DNA of 64,000 nt from Streptomyces griseoviridis (GTDB lineage: Bacteria > Actinomycetota > Actinomycetes > Streptomycetales > Streptomycetaceae), in assembly GCF_005222485.1 (NCBI RefSeq), contig NZ_CP029078.1, positions 6,945,501 to 7,009,500 of the forward strand, written 5' to 3'. Shown here piece after piece: positions 7,540-16,106 of this stretch (the stretch's first letter is position 1; each line of letters begins with the position of its first letter). Position numbers and translations under genes: made by a program. Under the pieces are notes generated by a model. That model saw only the letters and a list, made by a program, of their open reading frames with translations. It had not been told where the DNA came from and ran no database searches.

Positions 7540-8802
7540 TCAGCCGATCGACCGGTCTATCGCGGAGAGCGGCAGGGCGAACAGCGTCCTTCCCGACTGC
7601 GACCACACCTCGCCGGTCTCCTCCCAGTACGACAGCGAGCCCGCCCCGCCGCTCCAGCAGTGCCGGGTCTCGTCCGCGCCGCACTCCGCGGCCCACGCGT
7701 CCTTGGCGTCCTGCCGCCAGAGCGTGCCGTGGTCGGCGGCCGAGCCCGTCGCGCGGTCCAGATACCAGTGCGCGCCGTACGACAGCACGCCCCGCACCCC
7801 GTCCGCCTTGGACTCGAACGCCTCGTCGGCGAGCGCCCGCCCGGCGGAGTCGGTGGCCAGCAGCCCGGCGCGCTCCGGGTCCGAGCTGAACGCCCAGCGC
7901 CACAGCCGGGTGTGCCGTCCGCTCTCCGCCGGGACCCGTTCGCCCGCGACCAGGCTGTCGGGCGCGGTGCTGCGGTCGAGGGAGAGCGCCGAGGGGCGCG
8001 GTCCGGGGCCGACCGTGCGGTAGACGCCGACGGCGGGCAGCGCGTACCGGTAGCCGGCGGCCGCGTAACCGCCGCGCACCCGGCCGACCCCGCTGCTCTC
8101 CACGGTGGTCCGCTGGACGCGGTGCATGTCGTACACGTACAGCCCGTCGGCGGTGGTCACCAGCAGCTTGCCCTGGTACCAGACCAGGCCGGCGACGGCG
8201 GAGGAGAGCCCCCGGTAGTCGCGGCCGCCGTCGACCGGGACGGTGAGCAGCGCCCAGGTGTAGCTGAGGTGTTCGGGGTCGGTGGCGTTGATGAAGGCGA
8301 CCCGGGCCAGGCCGCGGCCGCCGCCCTCGGTCCAGCCGGAGAGGATCACCCGGTCCGCGCCCCAGTGGCCGTCGTCGTCGGCGTCCCCCGAGGTGGTGAC
8401 GGCGCCCGGCCGCCAGCCCTCGGTGTCGACGTCGTTCCAGCAGTAGGCGCGGGTGGCCGCAGGTTTCACGGGCAGGGACGCCCGCTCGGCGGTGCGGCAG
8501 TCGGCCGCGGTGCGCAGGCTGCGGTCGGCGTCGTCGAGGACGGTGCGTACGCCGACGGGCCTGCCCATCGCGTCGGCCAGCCGGTCGAGGGTCCGCCGGG
8601 GCACCAGGCTCTCCTGGAGCCGCAGCCCGGCCGTGTCCGCGGAGACGGCGAGCGGCTTCAGGGCCCCGGGGTCGTCGCCGACCGTGGCCTGCGAGGCGCT
8701 GATCATGGTCGCGGCGGCGGTCAGGGCCAGCGCGGTCCCGGCCAGGAAGGCGCGGACCGCCCTGCCCCGCTTCCGCCTGCGGTGTCTGCCACGTTGTGTC
8801 AT
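7540..8802 (-). CDS. secreted or membrane-anchored protein of unknown function
   Basis: A 420-aa protein. The N-terminus is strongly basic (RGRHRRRKRGR) and followed by a hydrophobic stretch (AFLAGTALALTAAATMISA), giving a signal peptide or anchor. The rest is soluble and rich in short aromatic beta-strand-like blocks (TWALLTVP, LVWYQGKLLVTT, GLYVYDMH, GAHWYLDR), suggesting an extracellular beta-propeller-like or repeat fold; conserved-looking cysteines (DCRT, YCWN, ECGA, HCWS) could form disulfides. I recognise no enzymatic motif. The extracellular location is supported; function is unknown. Confidence 0.75.
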   Translation of the reverse strand: MTQRGRHRRRKRGRAVRAFLAGTALALTAAATMISASQATVGDDPGALKPLAVSADTAGLRLQESLVPRRTLDRLADAMGRPVGVRTVLDDADRSLRTAADCRTAERASLPVKPAATRAYCWNDVDTEGWRPGAVTTSGDADDDGHWGADRVILSGWTEGGGRGLARVAFINATDPEHLSYTWALLTVPVDGGRDYRGLSSAVAGLVWYQGKLLVTTADGLYVYDMHRVQRTTVESSGVGRVRGGYAAAGYRYALPAVGVYRTVGPGPRPSALSLDRSTAPDSLVAGERVPAESGRHTRLWRWAFSSDPERAGLLATDSAGRALADEAFESKADGVRGVLSYGAHWYLDRATGSAADHGTLWRQDAKDAWAAECGADETRHCWSGGAGSLSYWEETGEVWSQSGRTLFALPLSAIDRSIG

Positions 8803-8974
8803 CGAACCTCCCGAGGCGAGCCAACTGCGCCTGATGGTCCGTGCGTTGATTCAGGAGCAGGTGGGGTGGCCCGTACCGGGATGCTACGGCAGTCGAGTGC
8901 GGCTCGTGACGAAGACCCGGCAAATATGCGGAAGATGCCAGGTGTTGTGCACGGAGCGTGACCAATTGGCCTGC

Positions 8975-10264
8975 TCATGGCGTTCCCGGCCCGGTCCTGA
9001 GGTCCACGAGTGTGGGCGCGGTCGAGTGCGGGAGCAGTGCCCCGGGCTCGGCGGGCAGCAGCGTCTCCACCTCCGCGTTCTCGCAGAAACGATACGGCCG
9101 ATGGTCGAGCAACCCCCCGAGATACCGCCGCACCCGGGACATCTCCGCCCGCACCGTCACCGTACGGCCCACGTCCCCGAACACCTCGGCGGCCAGCTCC
9201 GCCGCGCTCAGCCCGGCCCGCCGCACCGCCAGCAGGCACAGCAACTCCGCGTGCCGCGGACTCAGTTCGTGACTCCAGGAGCCCATCGCCCCCGACACCG
9301 CCACCGACCAGCTCCGCCGCCGCGTCAGATCCAGCACGATCCGGGTGCCGCCGCCCTCCGCCGCCCGCTCCGCCGCCCGCAGCAACCAGCCCCCCGCCAA
9401 CGGCTCCACCACGCACATCCCGAGCTGCGGCAGCCACCGCCGGCCCGCCGCGAGCGACTTCGGCAACCCGATCCGGCTCACGTACGGCATCCCGGTCGCC
9501 GCCGCCGTCCAGCCGTCCCTGTCCACCACCAGCGCCCGGCCCGCGAGCCGCGCCAGCGGCACCGCCGCCACCGCCCGCAGCCGCTCGAGCGACGCCAGAT
9601 GCCGCTCCCGCAGCCGCGCCTCCGCCAGCTTCGCCACCGAACCCACCCAGGCGAGCGTCGCCGGATGCGCCATCTCCAGCGGGCCGCTCACATCGACCAC
9701 CCCGAGCAGCCTGCCGTCCCGCGGATCCGTGATCGGCGCCCCGGTACACGTCCAGGTGGCCTGCGAACGCGCGAAGTGCTCCGACGCGAACACCTGCACA
9801 GGCTCCCGCACCACCACGGGCGTCCCCACCCCGTTGGTGCCCACCACCTCCTCGCTCCAGTCCGCGCCCACCTCGAACCCGAGCGCGTCCGCCCGGCGCA
9901 GCACGGGGCCACTGCCCTCCCGCCACAGCACCCGGCCGTCCGCGTCCGCCACCGCCATGATGTGCCGCGCCGCGTCCGCGACCGTCAGCAACTCCTCCCG
10001 CAGCAGCGGCAGCACATGCCGCAGCTCCGACGACTCCCGGCGCCCGCGCACCTCCTGCTCCGACAGCAGCCCGGGACGGTGGCCGTGCTCCGGGTCGACC
10101 CCGTGGCGCAGCGCCCGCTCCCAGGACCGTTCGATCACCGGCCGGGGCGCCACCGGGGCACGCTGCCCCGCGAGCCGGGCCGACCGCACCTCGCGCAGCA
10201 CCCGGGCGGCGCGCGCCGTGTCGACGGCGGCGAGTCGCTCGACGTCCGACGCCGAGAGCACCAC
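8975..10264 (-). CDS. GAF-domain transcriptional regulator (AcoR-like N-terminal half, no AAA+ domain)
   Basis: Probable ligand-responsive regulator. The GTG at 10264 follows a GGAGGT ribosome-binding site by four bases (a second GTG follows at 10261); a further upstream ATG lacks such a site. The 429-aa product has a helical N-terminus ending in RSWERALRHGVDP, typical of AcoR-like regulators. A GAF domain follows with GADWSEEVVGTNGVG and TCTGAPITDPRDGRLLGVVD, and the protein ends in a winged-helix-like segment (LSPRHAELLCLLAVRRAGLS...RAEMSRVRRYLGG). The sigma-54 AAA+ ATPase normal in AcoR is absent, as in other actinobacterial members. The effector and targets are unknown; it may act on itself or the adjacent aidB-like gene. 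Confidence 0.85.
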   Translation of the reverse strand: MVLSASDVERLAAVDTARAARVLREVRSARLAGQRAPVAPRPVIERSWERALRHGVDPEHGHRPGLLSEQEVRGRRESSELRHVLPLLREELLTVADAARHIMAVADADGRVLWREGSGPVLRRADALGFEVGADWSEEVVGTNGVGTPVVVREPVQVFASEHFARSQATWTCTGAPITDPRDGRLLGVVDVSGPLEMAHPATLAWVGSVAKLAEARLRERHLASLERLRAVAAVPLARLAGRALVVDRDGWTAAATGMPYVSRIGLPKSLAAGRRWLPQLGMCVVEPLAGGWLLRAAERAAEGGGTRIVLDLTRRRSWSVAVSGAMGSWSHELSPRHAELLCLLAVRRAGLSAAELAAEVFGDVGRTVTVRAEMSRVRRYLGGLLDHRPYRFCENAEVETLLPAEPGALLPHSTAPTLVDLRTGPGTP

Positions 10265-10546
10265 GTGACCTCCTGAAGACGGCCTCGAGACAGCCCGCCC
10301 CCGTCGCGTCGCGGCCACGGAGACCGCTGTCGGTCCTGACTGTTCGCCTCATAGTGCCGGTCCGGGCTACCGGAGTGACACGCTCCGGCCACAACCGAAT
10401 ACAAGTTGCAACCCCCTGCAACCCTGGTGGACGCCCCCGCACCGGCCGAGACTTGAGCGACACCGCCGAGCGGTGTCAACGGCCTCGAACAGGCCACGGA
10501 CGGGGGTGGTGCCGTGTCGGCGCGGCACCACCCCCGCACCCGCCGC

Positions 10547-12181
10547 TCACAGCGGCGGCCTGGCCCGCGCCACCACCGACGCCAGATCCAGCGTCGAGGG
10601 CAGCGTCCCGAACACCGCCCCGCCGTCCCCGCCGAGCCGCCCCGCGCAGAACGCGTCCGCGACCTCGGGCGGCGCGAACCGCACCAGCAGCGCACCCTGC
10701 AACACCAGCGCGAGCCGCTCCGCCAGCCGCCGCGCCCGCCCCTCCACACCGTCCAGATCGGCCAGTTCGGTCAGCAGCTCCCTGATCGCCCCGTCGAGGC
10801 GCCGGTCCGCTCCCCGCGCCTGACCGACCTCTCGCAGATACGCGTCGAGCGCCGCGGGCTCCCGCCGCAGCGCCCGCACCACATCGAGCGCCTGGACGTT
10901 CCCCGCGCCCTCCCACACCGAGTTCAGCGGCGACTCCCGCACCAGCCTCGGCAGCCCCGACTCCTCCACGTACCCGTTGCCGCCCAGGCACTCGGCGGCC
11001 TCCACCGCCACCGCCGGACACCGCTTGGTCACCCAGTACTTCGCCACCGGCACCGCGAGCCGCAGCAGTGCCCGCTCCCGCTCGCCCCCGTCGTCGTAGG
11101 CGGCGGCCAGCCGCAGCGCGAGCGCCGTCGCCGCCTCCGACTCGATCGCCAGGTCGGCCAGCACATTGCGCATCAGCGGCTGGTCCACCAGCCGCGCCCC
11201 GAACGCCTCCCGGTGCGCGCAGTGGTGCACGGCCAGCGCGACCGCCTGCCGCATCAGACCCGCCGAGCCCAGCACGCAGTCGAGACGGGTCGCGGCGACC
11301 ATGTCGATGACCGTCCGCACCCCGCGCCCCTCCTCACCCACCCGACGCGCCCACGTCCCGTCGAACTCGACCTCGGCCGACGCGTTCGAACGGTTGCCCA
11401 GCTTGTCCTTCAGCCGCTGGAGCAGGAAGACGTTGCGGGTGCCGTCCGGCAGCACCCGGGGCACCAGGAAGCAGGTCAGCCCGCCGGGCGCCAGCGCCAG
11501 CACCAGGAAACCGTCCGACATCGGCGCCGAACAGAACCACTTGTGCCCGGTCAGCTCATAGGCGCCCGCCTCCGCGAGCGGACGCGCCCGCGTCGTGTTG
11601 GCGCGGACGTCGCTGCCGCCCTGCTTCTCCGTCAGCGCCATCCCGAACAGCGCCCCCGCCTTGAGCGGGGCCGGCCGCAGCTCACGGTCGTACACCGGCG
11701 ACGTCAGCAGCGGCTCCCACGCGGCGGCCAGCTCCGCGTCGGCGCGCAGCACCGGCACCGCCGCGTGCGTCATCGACAGCGGACAGCAGTTCCCCGCCTC
11801 CGCCTGCGTCCACACCACGAACGCGGCGGCCCGCCTGACATGCCCGCCCGGCCGGTTCCAGGCCGACGTCAGACCGGCCCCGACGCCCTTGCCGAGCAGC
11901 CGGTGCCACGCCGGATGGAAGTCGACCTCGTCGATCCTGACCCCGGTGCGGTCATGGGTGCGCAGCCTGGGCGGGTTCTCGTTCGCCTGCGCCGCCCACT
12001 CCTGCACCTGCGCCGACCCGGCCGCCCGCCCCAGCTCACCCAGCTCGGCCAGGACCGGGTCGAGCAGCTCGGGCGCCAGATGCCGCTCCACCGCCTCCGT
12101 GAGCACCTGGTCGGCGCCGAAGACGTCGTAGCCGACCAGTGGCGGAGCCTGATTGGTCACCTCGTGCGTGGTACCTGCCAT
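10547..12181 (-). CDS. aidB: AidB-like acyl-CoA dehydrogenase-family flavoprotein
   Basis: A 544-aa flavoprotein matching the length and domain plan of AidB of the adaptive alkylation response: an N-terminal extension (QAPPLVGYDVFGADQVL), the acyl-CoA dehydrogenase N/M/C domains with FGMALTEKQGGSDVRANTT and ELTGHKWFCSAPMSDGFLVLA, and the C-terminal four-helix region with ECLGGNGYVEESGLPR and SVWEGAGNVQALDV. AidB binds DNA in E. coli and is thought to protect it from alkylation. The Ada-AlkA and ogt genes of that response are about 45 kb away in this window. A plain acyl-CoA dehydrogenase role is less likely given the extension. Confidence 0.85.
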   Translation of the reverse strand: MAGTTHEVTNQAPPLVGYDVFGADQVLTEAVERHLAPELLDPVLAELGELGRAAGSAQVQEWAAQANENPPRLRTHDRTGVRIDEVDFHPAWHRLLGKGVGAGLTSAWNRPGGHVRRAAAFVVWTQAEAGNCCPLSMTHAAVPVLRADAELAAAWEPLLTSPVYDRELRPAPLKAGALFGMALTEKQGGSDVRANTTRARPLAEAGAYELTGHKWFCSAPMSDGFLVLALAPGGLTCFLVPRVLPDGTRNVFLLQRLKDKLGNRSNASAEVEFDGTWARRVGEEGRGVRTVIDMVAATRLDCVLGSAGLMRQAVALAVHHCAHREAFGARLVDQPLMRNVLADLAIESEAATALALRLAAAYDDGGERERALLRLAVPVAKYWVTKRCPAVAVEAAECLGGNGYVEESGLPRLVRESPLNSVWEGAGNVQALDVVRALRREPAALDAYLREVGQARGADRRLDGAIRELLTELADLDGVEGRARRLAERLALVLQGALLVRFAPPEVADAFCAGRLGGDGGAVFGTLPSTLDLASVVARARPPL

Positions 12182-12358
12182 GCGGGCGAACCTACCCCGG
12201 CGGGCCCGGCCCGAGCGCCGCCTGACACGGCCCCCCGGCCGCGCCCGCGCCCGCGTTCGCGGTCATGGCGGGAGAATCCGCTCGAATCCAGCGCCGTCCA
12301 GGTGGGAGCGGTGGGACAGGGGATGAGCGGACCGTGCGACGACGGATACCTTTAGGTC

Positions 12359-13498
12359 GTGCAGTCAGCAAGTGAACCCCCGCAGAGGCCCTCCGGCCGT
12401 CTCCACCGGGCGCGCGCCCTCTACCGGAACGTCTCCAAGCGCAGGACCGCCTGGCTGCTCCTCAAGGACACCGTCAACTCCTGCATGGAGTACCGGATCC
12501 TGGGCCTCGCCGCCGAGGCCGCGTTCTTCACCCTGCTGTCCGTGCCGCCGCTGCTCCTCAGCCTCATCGGCCTGCTCGGCTACGTCGACGACTGGACCGG
12601 CGCCGACACCATCCAGAGCCTGGAGAACAACATCCTCCAGGCGTCCAGGACCGTCCTGTCCGACAAGGGCGTCACCGAGATCGCCCAGCCGATCCTGCAC
12701 GACGTGATGAAGGGCGGCAGACCCGACGTCATCTCCATCGGCTTCCTGTTCGCCCTCTGGTCCGGCTCTCGCGCGGTGAACGTCTTCATCGACACCATCA
12801 CCGTCATGTACGGCCTCGACGGCGTCCGCGGCCTCGTCAAGACCCGGCTGCTCGCCTTTCTCCTCTTCGTCGTCGGGCTGCTGATCGGCTCGGTCGCGCT
12901 GCCGCTGATGGTGGCGGGCCCCGACGCCGTCGTGAACGTCCTGCCCTGGTCGACCACCGTCGTCCAGATCCTGTACTGGCCGGTCGTCCTCGTGCTCTCG
13001 GTGGCCTTCCTGACGACGCTCTACCACGTGTCCGTGCCGGTCCGCTCACCGTGGATCGAGGACGTGCCGGGCGCCCTGGTCGCGCTCGCCATGTGGGTGT
13101 TCGGCAGTTTCCTGCTGCGCATCTACCTGACCAGCACGGTCGAGGGCCCCACCATCTACGGCTCGCTCGCCGCGCCCGTCGCCGTCCTGCTGTGGATCGG
13201 CGTGTCCGCGTTCGCGGTGCTCGTCGGGGCCGCCGTCAACGCCGCCATCGACCGGGTCTGGCCGGCCGCCGCGACGGCCGCCGCCCGCGCCACCAACGAA
13301 CGGCTGCGGGAGGCCCAGGTCGCCGAGTACGTGGCCCGCGCCGCCGCCCACCACGGGGCGTACTCGGATGACCCCGACGACCCCGACATGCCGTCGGAGT
13401 TCCCGGAACGCTGGTCGCGCTTCCTGCCCCCCGAGGACGTGACGTCCCGCCTGCGCACCCACGCCAAGGGCCAGCCCCCCAAGGGCGAGGGCCACTAG
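12359..13498 (+). CDS. YihY/BrkB-family inner-membrane protein
   Basis: A 379-aa polytopic membrane protein. The family hallmark is seen: an amphipathic N-terminus (RNVSKRRTAWLLLKDTV), then LGLAAEAAFFTLLSVPPLLLSLIGLLGY and the SIGFLFALWSGSRAVNVFIDTI block, and further helices near residues 160-180, 200-220, 235-260 and 275-300. A charged tail (DDPDDPDMPSEFPERW) is cytoplasmic. The GTG start at 12359 gives the full hydrophobic core. The family's transport substrate is unknown; the older label of ribonuclease BN is a misannotation. Confidence 0.88.
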   Translation: MQSASEPPQRPSGRLHRARALYRNVSKRRTAWLLLKDTVNSCMEYRILGLAAEAAFFTLLSVPPLLLSLIGLLGYVDDWTGADTIQSLENNILQASRTVLSDKGVTEIAQPILHDVMKGGRPDVISIGFLFALWSGSRAVNVFIDTITVMYGLDGVRGLVKTRLLAFLLFVVGLLIGSVALPLMVAGPDAVVNVLPWSTTVVQILYWPVVLVLSVAFLTTLYHVSVPVRSPWIEDVPGALVALAMWVFGSFLLRIYLTSTVEGPTIYGSLAAPVAVLLWIGVSAFAVLVGAAVNAAIDRVWPAAATAAARATNERLREAQVAEYVARAAAHHGAYSDDPDDPDMPSEFPERWSRFLPPEDVTSRLRTHAKGQPPKGEGH

Positions 13499-13550
13499 CC
13501 TCCCGTCAGCCCCGCCGCGCCTGGCTTCGGGGCAGGCGTAGCCTGGCCGC

Positions 13551-14234
13551 GTGTACGTGGAGCGGGTGTCCCGGCTGGTCGGGGCCGTCGTGTGGTCCGT
13601 CGGGCCGTCGCGTGACGGCGCCGGGCGGGTGCTGCCCGACGGCTGCATGGACCTGCTCTGGAACGACGGCGCACTGCTCGTCGCGGGGCCCGACACGCAC
13701 GCCCACCTCACCGGGCACGCGCCGGGCGCATGGGCGGGCGTGCGCTTCGCCCCCGGCACCGCGCCCGGCCTCCTCGGGGTGCCCGCGCACGAGCTGACGA
13801 ACCGGCGCGTCGACCTCGCCGACCTGTGGCCCGCCGCCGAGGTCCGCCGTCTCGGCGCGGTCGTCGACGCGGCAGCCGACCCGGCGGACGGCCTCGAAGA
13901 GGCGGCCCTGCGGATCGCGGCGGACGTCCCCGCGCCCGACCCGCGCCTCTCCCGCCTCGTCGGCGCCCTCGCCGCGGGCCGCCCGGTCGCCGCGACCGCC
14001 GACGAACTCGGCATCGGCGCCCGCCAGTTGCACCGCCGCTCCCGCACCGCGTTCGGCTACGGACCGAAGACCCTCGGCCGGGTCCTGCGGCTCCAGCGGG
14101 CGCTCGCACTGGCCCGCGCCGGGGTGCCGTTCGCGGACACGGCGGCCCGCTCGGGCTTCGCGGACCAGGCCCATCTGGCGCGGGACGTCAAGGAGTTGGC
14201 GGGGCTCCCGCTGCGGGAGCTGCTGGCTGCCTAG
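13551..14234 (+). CDS. AraC-family transcriptional regulator
   Basis: A 227-aa regulator with a sensor-like N-terminal domain of the type found in many actinobacterial AraC proteins ([25 protein letters not shown] and [26 protein letters not shown]). The C-terminal double helix-turn-helix has [37 protein letters not shown], split over two helices, and the second HTH has [25 protein letters not shown]. The stop overlaps that of the convergent VOC gene by four bases. The regulated target is unknown. Confidence 0.88.
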   Translation: MYVERVSRLVGAVVWSVGPSRDGAGRVLPDGCMDLLWNDGALLVAGPDTHAHLTGHAPGAWAGVRFAPGTAPGLLGVPAHELTNRRVDLADLWPAAEVRRLGAVVDAAADPADGLEEAALRIAADVPAPDPRLSRLVGALAAGRPVAATADELGIGARQLHRRSRTAFGYGPKTLGRVLRLQRALALARAGVPFADTAARSGFADQAHLARDVKELAGLPLRELLAA

Positions 14235-14632
14235 GACGCGTCGGGAAGGGGCGCGAACAGGTCGACGCCGTTGCCGTCCGGGTCGTGGACCGTGGCGTAC
14301 CGCTGCCCCCAGACGGCGTCCCACGGCGTCAGCTCCCCGTGGTGTCCGGCCTCCACCAACTCCGCGTACAGGGAGTCGACTTCGGCGGGATCCTCGCAGC
14401 GGAAGGCGAGCGAGGCGCGGCCGGTGCCGACCGGCGGGCGCCACCCGGCGTGGAAGGAGCGGACGGTGTCCTCGGTGTCGAGGGCGAGGACCGTGCCACC
14501 GGGCAGCACGGCCTCGACATGCGGCTGCTCCGCCGCGTCCGCGGGGAAGTCGAGACCGAGGCGACGGTAGAAGGCGAGCGAGGCGACCAGGTCGGAGACG
14601 ACCAGGCCGACCACGGCGAATCGTGGAGTCAT
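14231..14632 (-). CDS. VOC (glyoxalase/bleomycin-resistance fold) family protein
   Basis: A 133-aa single-domain-pair protein with the two beta-alpha-beta-beta-beta modules of the vicinal oxygen chelate superfamily: [20 protein letters not shown] at the start of module one and [20 protein letters not shown] closing module two, where DPDGN is the family signature. The metal-ligand pattern is incomplete by eye, so it may be a lyase, dioxygenase or simple binding protein. It is convergent with the AraC gene. Confidence 0.85.
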   Translation of the reverse strand: MTPRFAVVGLVVSDLVASLAFYRRLGLDFPADAAEQPHVEAVLPGGTVLALDTEDTVRSFHAGWRPPVGTGRASLAFRCEDPAEVDSLYAELVEAGHHGELTPWDAVWGQRYATVHDPDGNGVDLFAPLPDAS

Positions 14633-14756
14633 GGGGCCACCGTAGAAGGGCGCGCGACCGGTGGTCTTGAAGGAAACGGACGTCGGGAGGAGCCGCCCAG
14701 GCCATCGGGACGATCACCCCTGGGACCGCCCCGACCAGCCATCTAGGCTCGTCCGC

Positions 14757-15398
14757 ATGACCTCCCGACTCCTCGTCTTCACCCGCACCACCGGCTACCG
14801 CCACGACTCCATCCCGGCCGCCGTGACCGCCGTCCGCGCGCTCTCCCGCCACCCGGTGGAGCACACCGAGGACCCGGCCGCCCTCGAAGCGGACCTCGAC
14901 GACTGCGCGGCGGTCGTGTTCCTCTCCACCAGCGGCGAGGTGCTCACCCCCGCGGGCCGGGACCGGCTGACGGCGTACGTCGACGGTGGCGGCGGCTTCG
15001 TCGGGGTGCACGCGGCGACCTGCACCGAGTACGACTGGCCCTACTACGGCGACCTGTTGGGCGCCCGCTTCGACCGGCACCCCGCCTTCCAGCCGGGCCG
15101 GGTGCTCCTTGAGGACGGCGACCACCCGGCCACCCGACACCTGCCCGAGGTCTGGGAGTTCACCGACGAGTGGTACGACTTCCGCACCAACCCCCGTGCC
15201 ACGGCACGGGTGTTGCTCCGCGCCGACGAGACCTCCTACGAGGGCGGCGGCATGGGTGCCGACCACCCCCTGGCCTGGTGCCGCGCCCAGGGCGAGGGCC
15301 GCGTCTTCTACACCTCCCTGGGCCACGCGGCCGAGGCCTACCGCGAGCCGGCCTTCCGTGAGCATCTGCGGGGCGGCCTCGCCTGGGCGGCCCGCTGA
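14757..15398 (+). CDS. ThuA-like domain protein
   Basis: A 213-aa protein of the ThuA (trehalose-utilisation) glutamine-amidotransferase-like fold. Diagnostic blocks are LVFTRTTGYRHDSIP, AAVVFLSTSGEVLTP, YVDGGGGFVGVHAATCTEYD and PLAWCRAQGEGRVFYTSLGH. The ATG at 14757 is chosen because the protein then starts at the first beta strand; the frame is open further upstream without family similarity. The exact reaction is unknown; ThuA proteins act in disaccharide oxidation pathways. A hairpin follows at 15444. Confidence 0.9.
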   Translation: MTSRLLVFTRTTGYRHDSIPAAVTAVRALSRHPVEHTEDPAALEADLDDCAAVVFLSTSGEVLTPAGRDRLTAYVDGGGGFVGVHAATCTEYDWPYYGDLLGARFDRHPAFQPGRVLLEDGDHPATRHLPEVWEFTDEWYDFRTNPRATARVLLRADETSYEGGGMGADHPLAWCRAQGEGRVFYTSLGHAAEAYREPAFREHLRGGLAWAAR

Positions 15399-15443
15399 CC
15401 GTCCCGGCCATTCTCCGCCTCGAATGAAAAACCGAACGTCGCT

Positions 15444-15466
15444 CAAAAGGACGCCGCGCCCTTTTG
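15444..15466. terminator. hairpin with A/T-rich flanks, possible bidirectional terminator
   Basis: CAAAAGG and CCTTTTG form 7-bp arms around a 9-base GC-rich loop, 45 bases after the ThuA stop, with A-rich sequence before it and T-rich sequence after it. The surrounding 15,420-15,520 stretch is clearly less GC-rich than the rest of the window. Confidence 0.4.
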
Positions 15467-15539
15467 CTTATCGCTGCTTTATATAGCCTGCCTTTGTCCT
15501 GCTTGACCGCGTTTTTGGGAGTAGAACCGGGGGAATGGC

Positions 15540-15568
15540 TTGCCGGTGGCCCGAGCGACGCCTAGCGT
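15540..15568 (+). promoter_or_regulatory. sigma-HrdB-type promoter for the His-rich peptide gene
   Basis: A -35 box TTGCCG (15540-15545), a 17-base spacer and a -10 box TAGCGT (15563-15568) fit the main vegetative Streptomyces promoter consensus well. Transcription would start near 15575 and leave an 80-odd-base leader before the ATG at 15659. Confidence 0.6.
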
Positions 15569-15658
15569 CACTCATACGAAATACCGGACGCCTGGAAGGG
15601 AACGGCGGGGATTTCAGTCCGCGTTCCCGTTCCAGACATTCAAGAAAGCGGTGAGAAA

Positions 15659-15961
15659 ATGCTCGATGACGCCGAACTCGACGCCCAGGTCGCGGGTCTG
15701 CTGCCGAGCCGTGAGGCGCTCGGGATCCTGAAGTTCCACTGCCCCGGCCCCGGCCGGCACACCGTGCCCTGCACCCCGCACCACCACCCCGCGCACCACC
15801 CGGTCCACCACCACCCGGTCCACCACCAGCCCGTGCACCACCGCCCCGAGCCCGGCGGACACCACCACCAGCCGGTCCACCACCAGCCGGTCCACCACCA
15901 GCCGTTCCCTCACCAGCCCGGCCACCACCACGGACCGGTCGGCACCCAGCCCCAGCGCTGA
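15659..15961 (+). CDS. 100-aa histidine-rich peptide, candidate RiPP-like precursor
   Basis: Starts MLDDAELDAQVAGLLPSREALG. The acidic, helical N-terminus with LLPSREAL is leader-peptide-like; similar LPxRE(A/T)L segments occur in small actinobacterial peptides. After C28 and C38 (HCPGPGRHTVPC) the remaining 60 residues are repeats of HHP/HHQPV separated by prolines: 25 His in 100 residues, almost no hydrophobic core. Such a tail can bind Zn, Ni or Cu. It has its own good promoter, a hairpin just after its stop, and is followed 145 bases later by a PqqD-like/M50 protease fusion in the same orientation, the usual layout of precursor and maturase. That it is processed into a product is inference; a metal-storage or chaperone peptide is the main alternative. 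Confidence 0.8.
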   Translation: MLDDAELDAQVAGLLPSREALGILKFHCPGPGRHTVPCTPHHHPAHHPVHHHPVHHQPVHHRPEPGGHHHQPVHHQPVHHQPFPHQPGHHHGPVGTQPQR

Positions 15962-15964
15962 CCC

Positions 15965-15986
15965 GACCCCCCGCCCCGGCGGGGTC
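15965..15986 (+). terminator. strong GC hairpin after the His-rich peptide gene (attenuator or partial terminator)
   Basis: GACCCC...GGGGTC and the inner CCCCGCC/GGCGGGG form a stable stem starting four bases after the peptide stop, without a following T-run. A second longer-range inverted repeat (CCGGTGCGG at 15992-16000 and CCGCACCGG at 16035-16043) lies between it and the next gene. Such a hairpin often lets a precursor be made in excess over its maturation enzyme. Confidence 0.45.
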
Positions 15987-16106
15987 ACCGGCCGGTGCGG
16001 TGCGAGGCGGCTGCCGGCCCCCGAGCCGCCCGCCCCGCACCGGCCCCCGGTCTCCGGCCCCGGCCCGCTCCGGCCCCGGCCCCGCCGACGAGAGAAACGC
16101 TCGGAC

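Noticed and set aside
15780..15950. CAC/CAG/CCG-rich repeats looking like a direct-repeat or CRISPR-like array
   Set aside because: The repeats are irregular, lack unique spacers and coincide with a coding frame with a good start and promoter; they encode the HHQPV tail.
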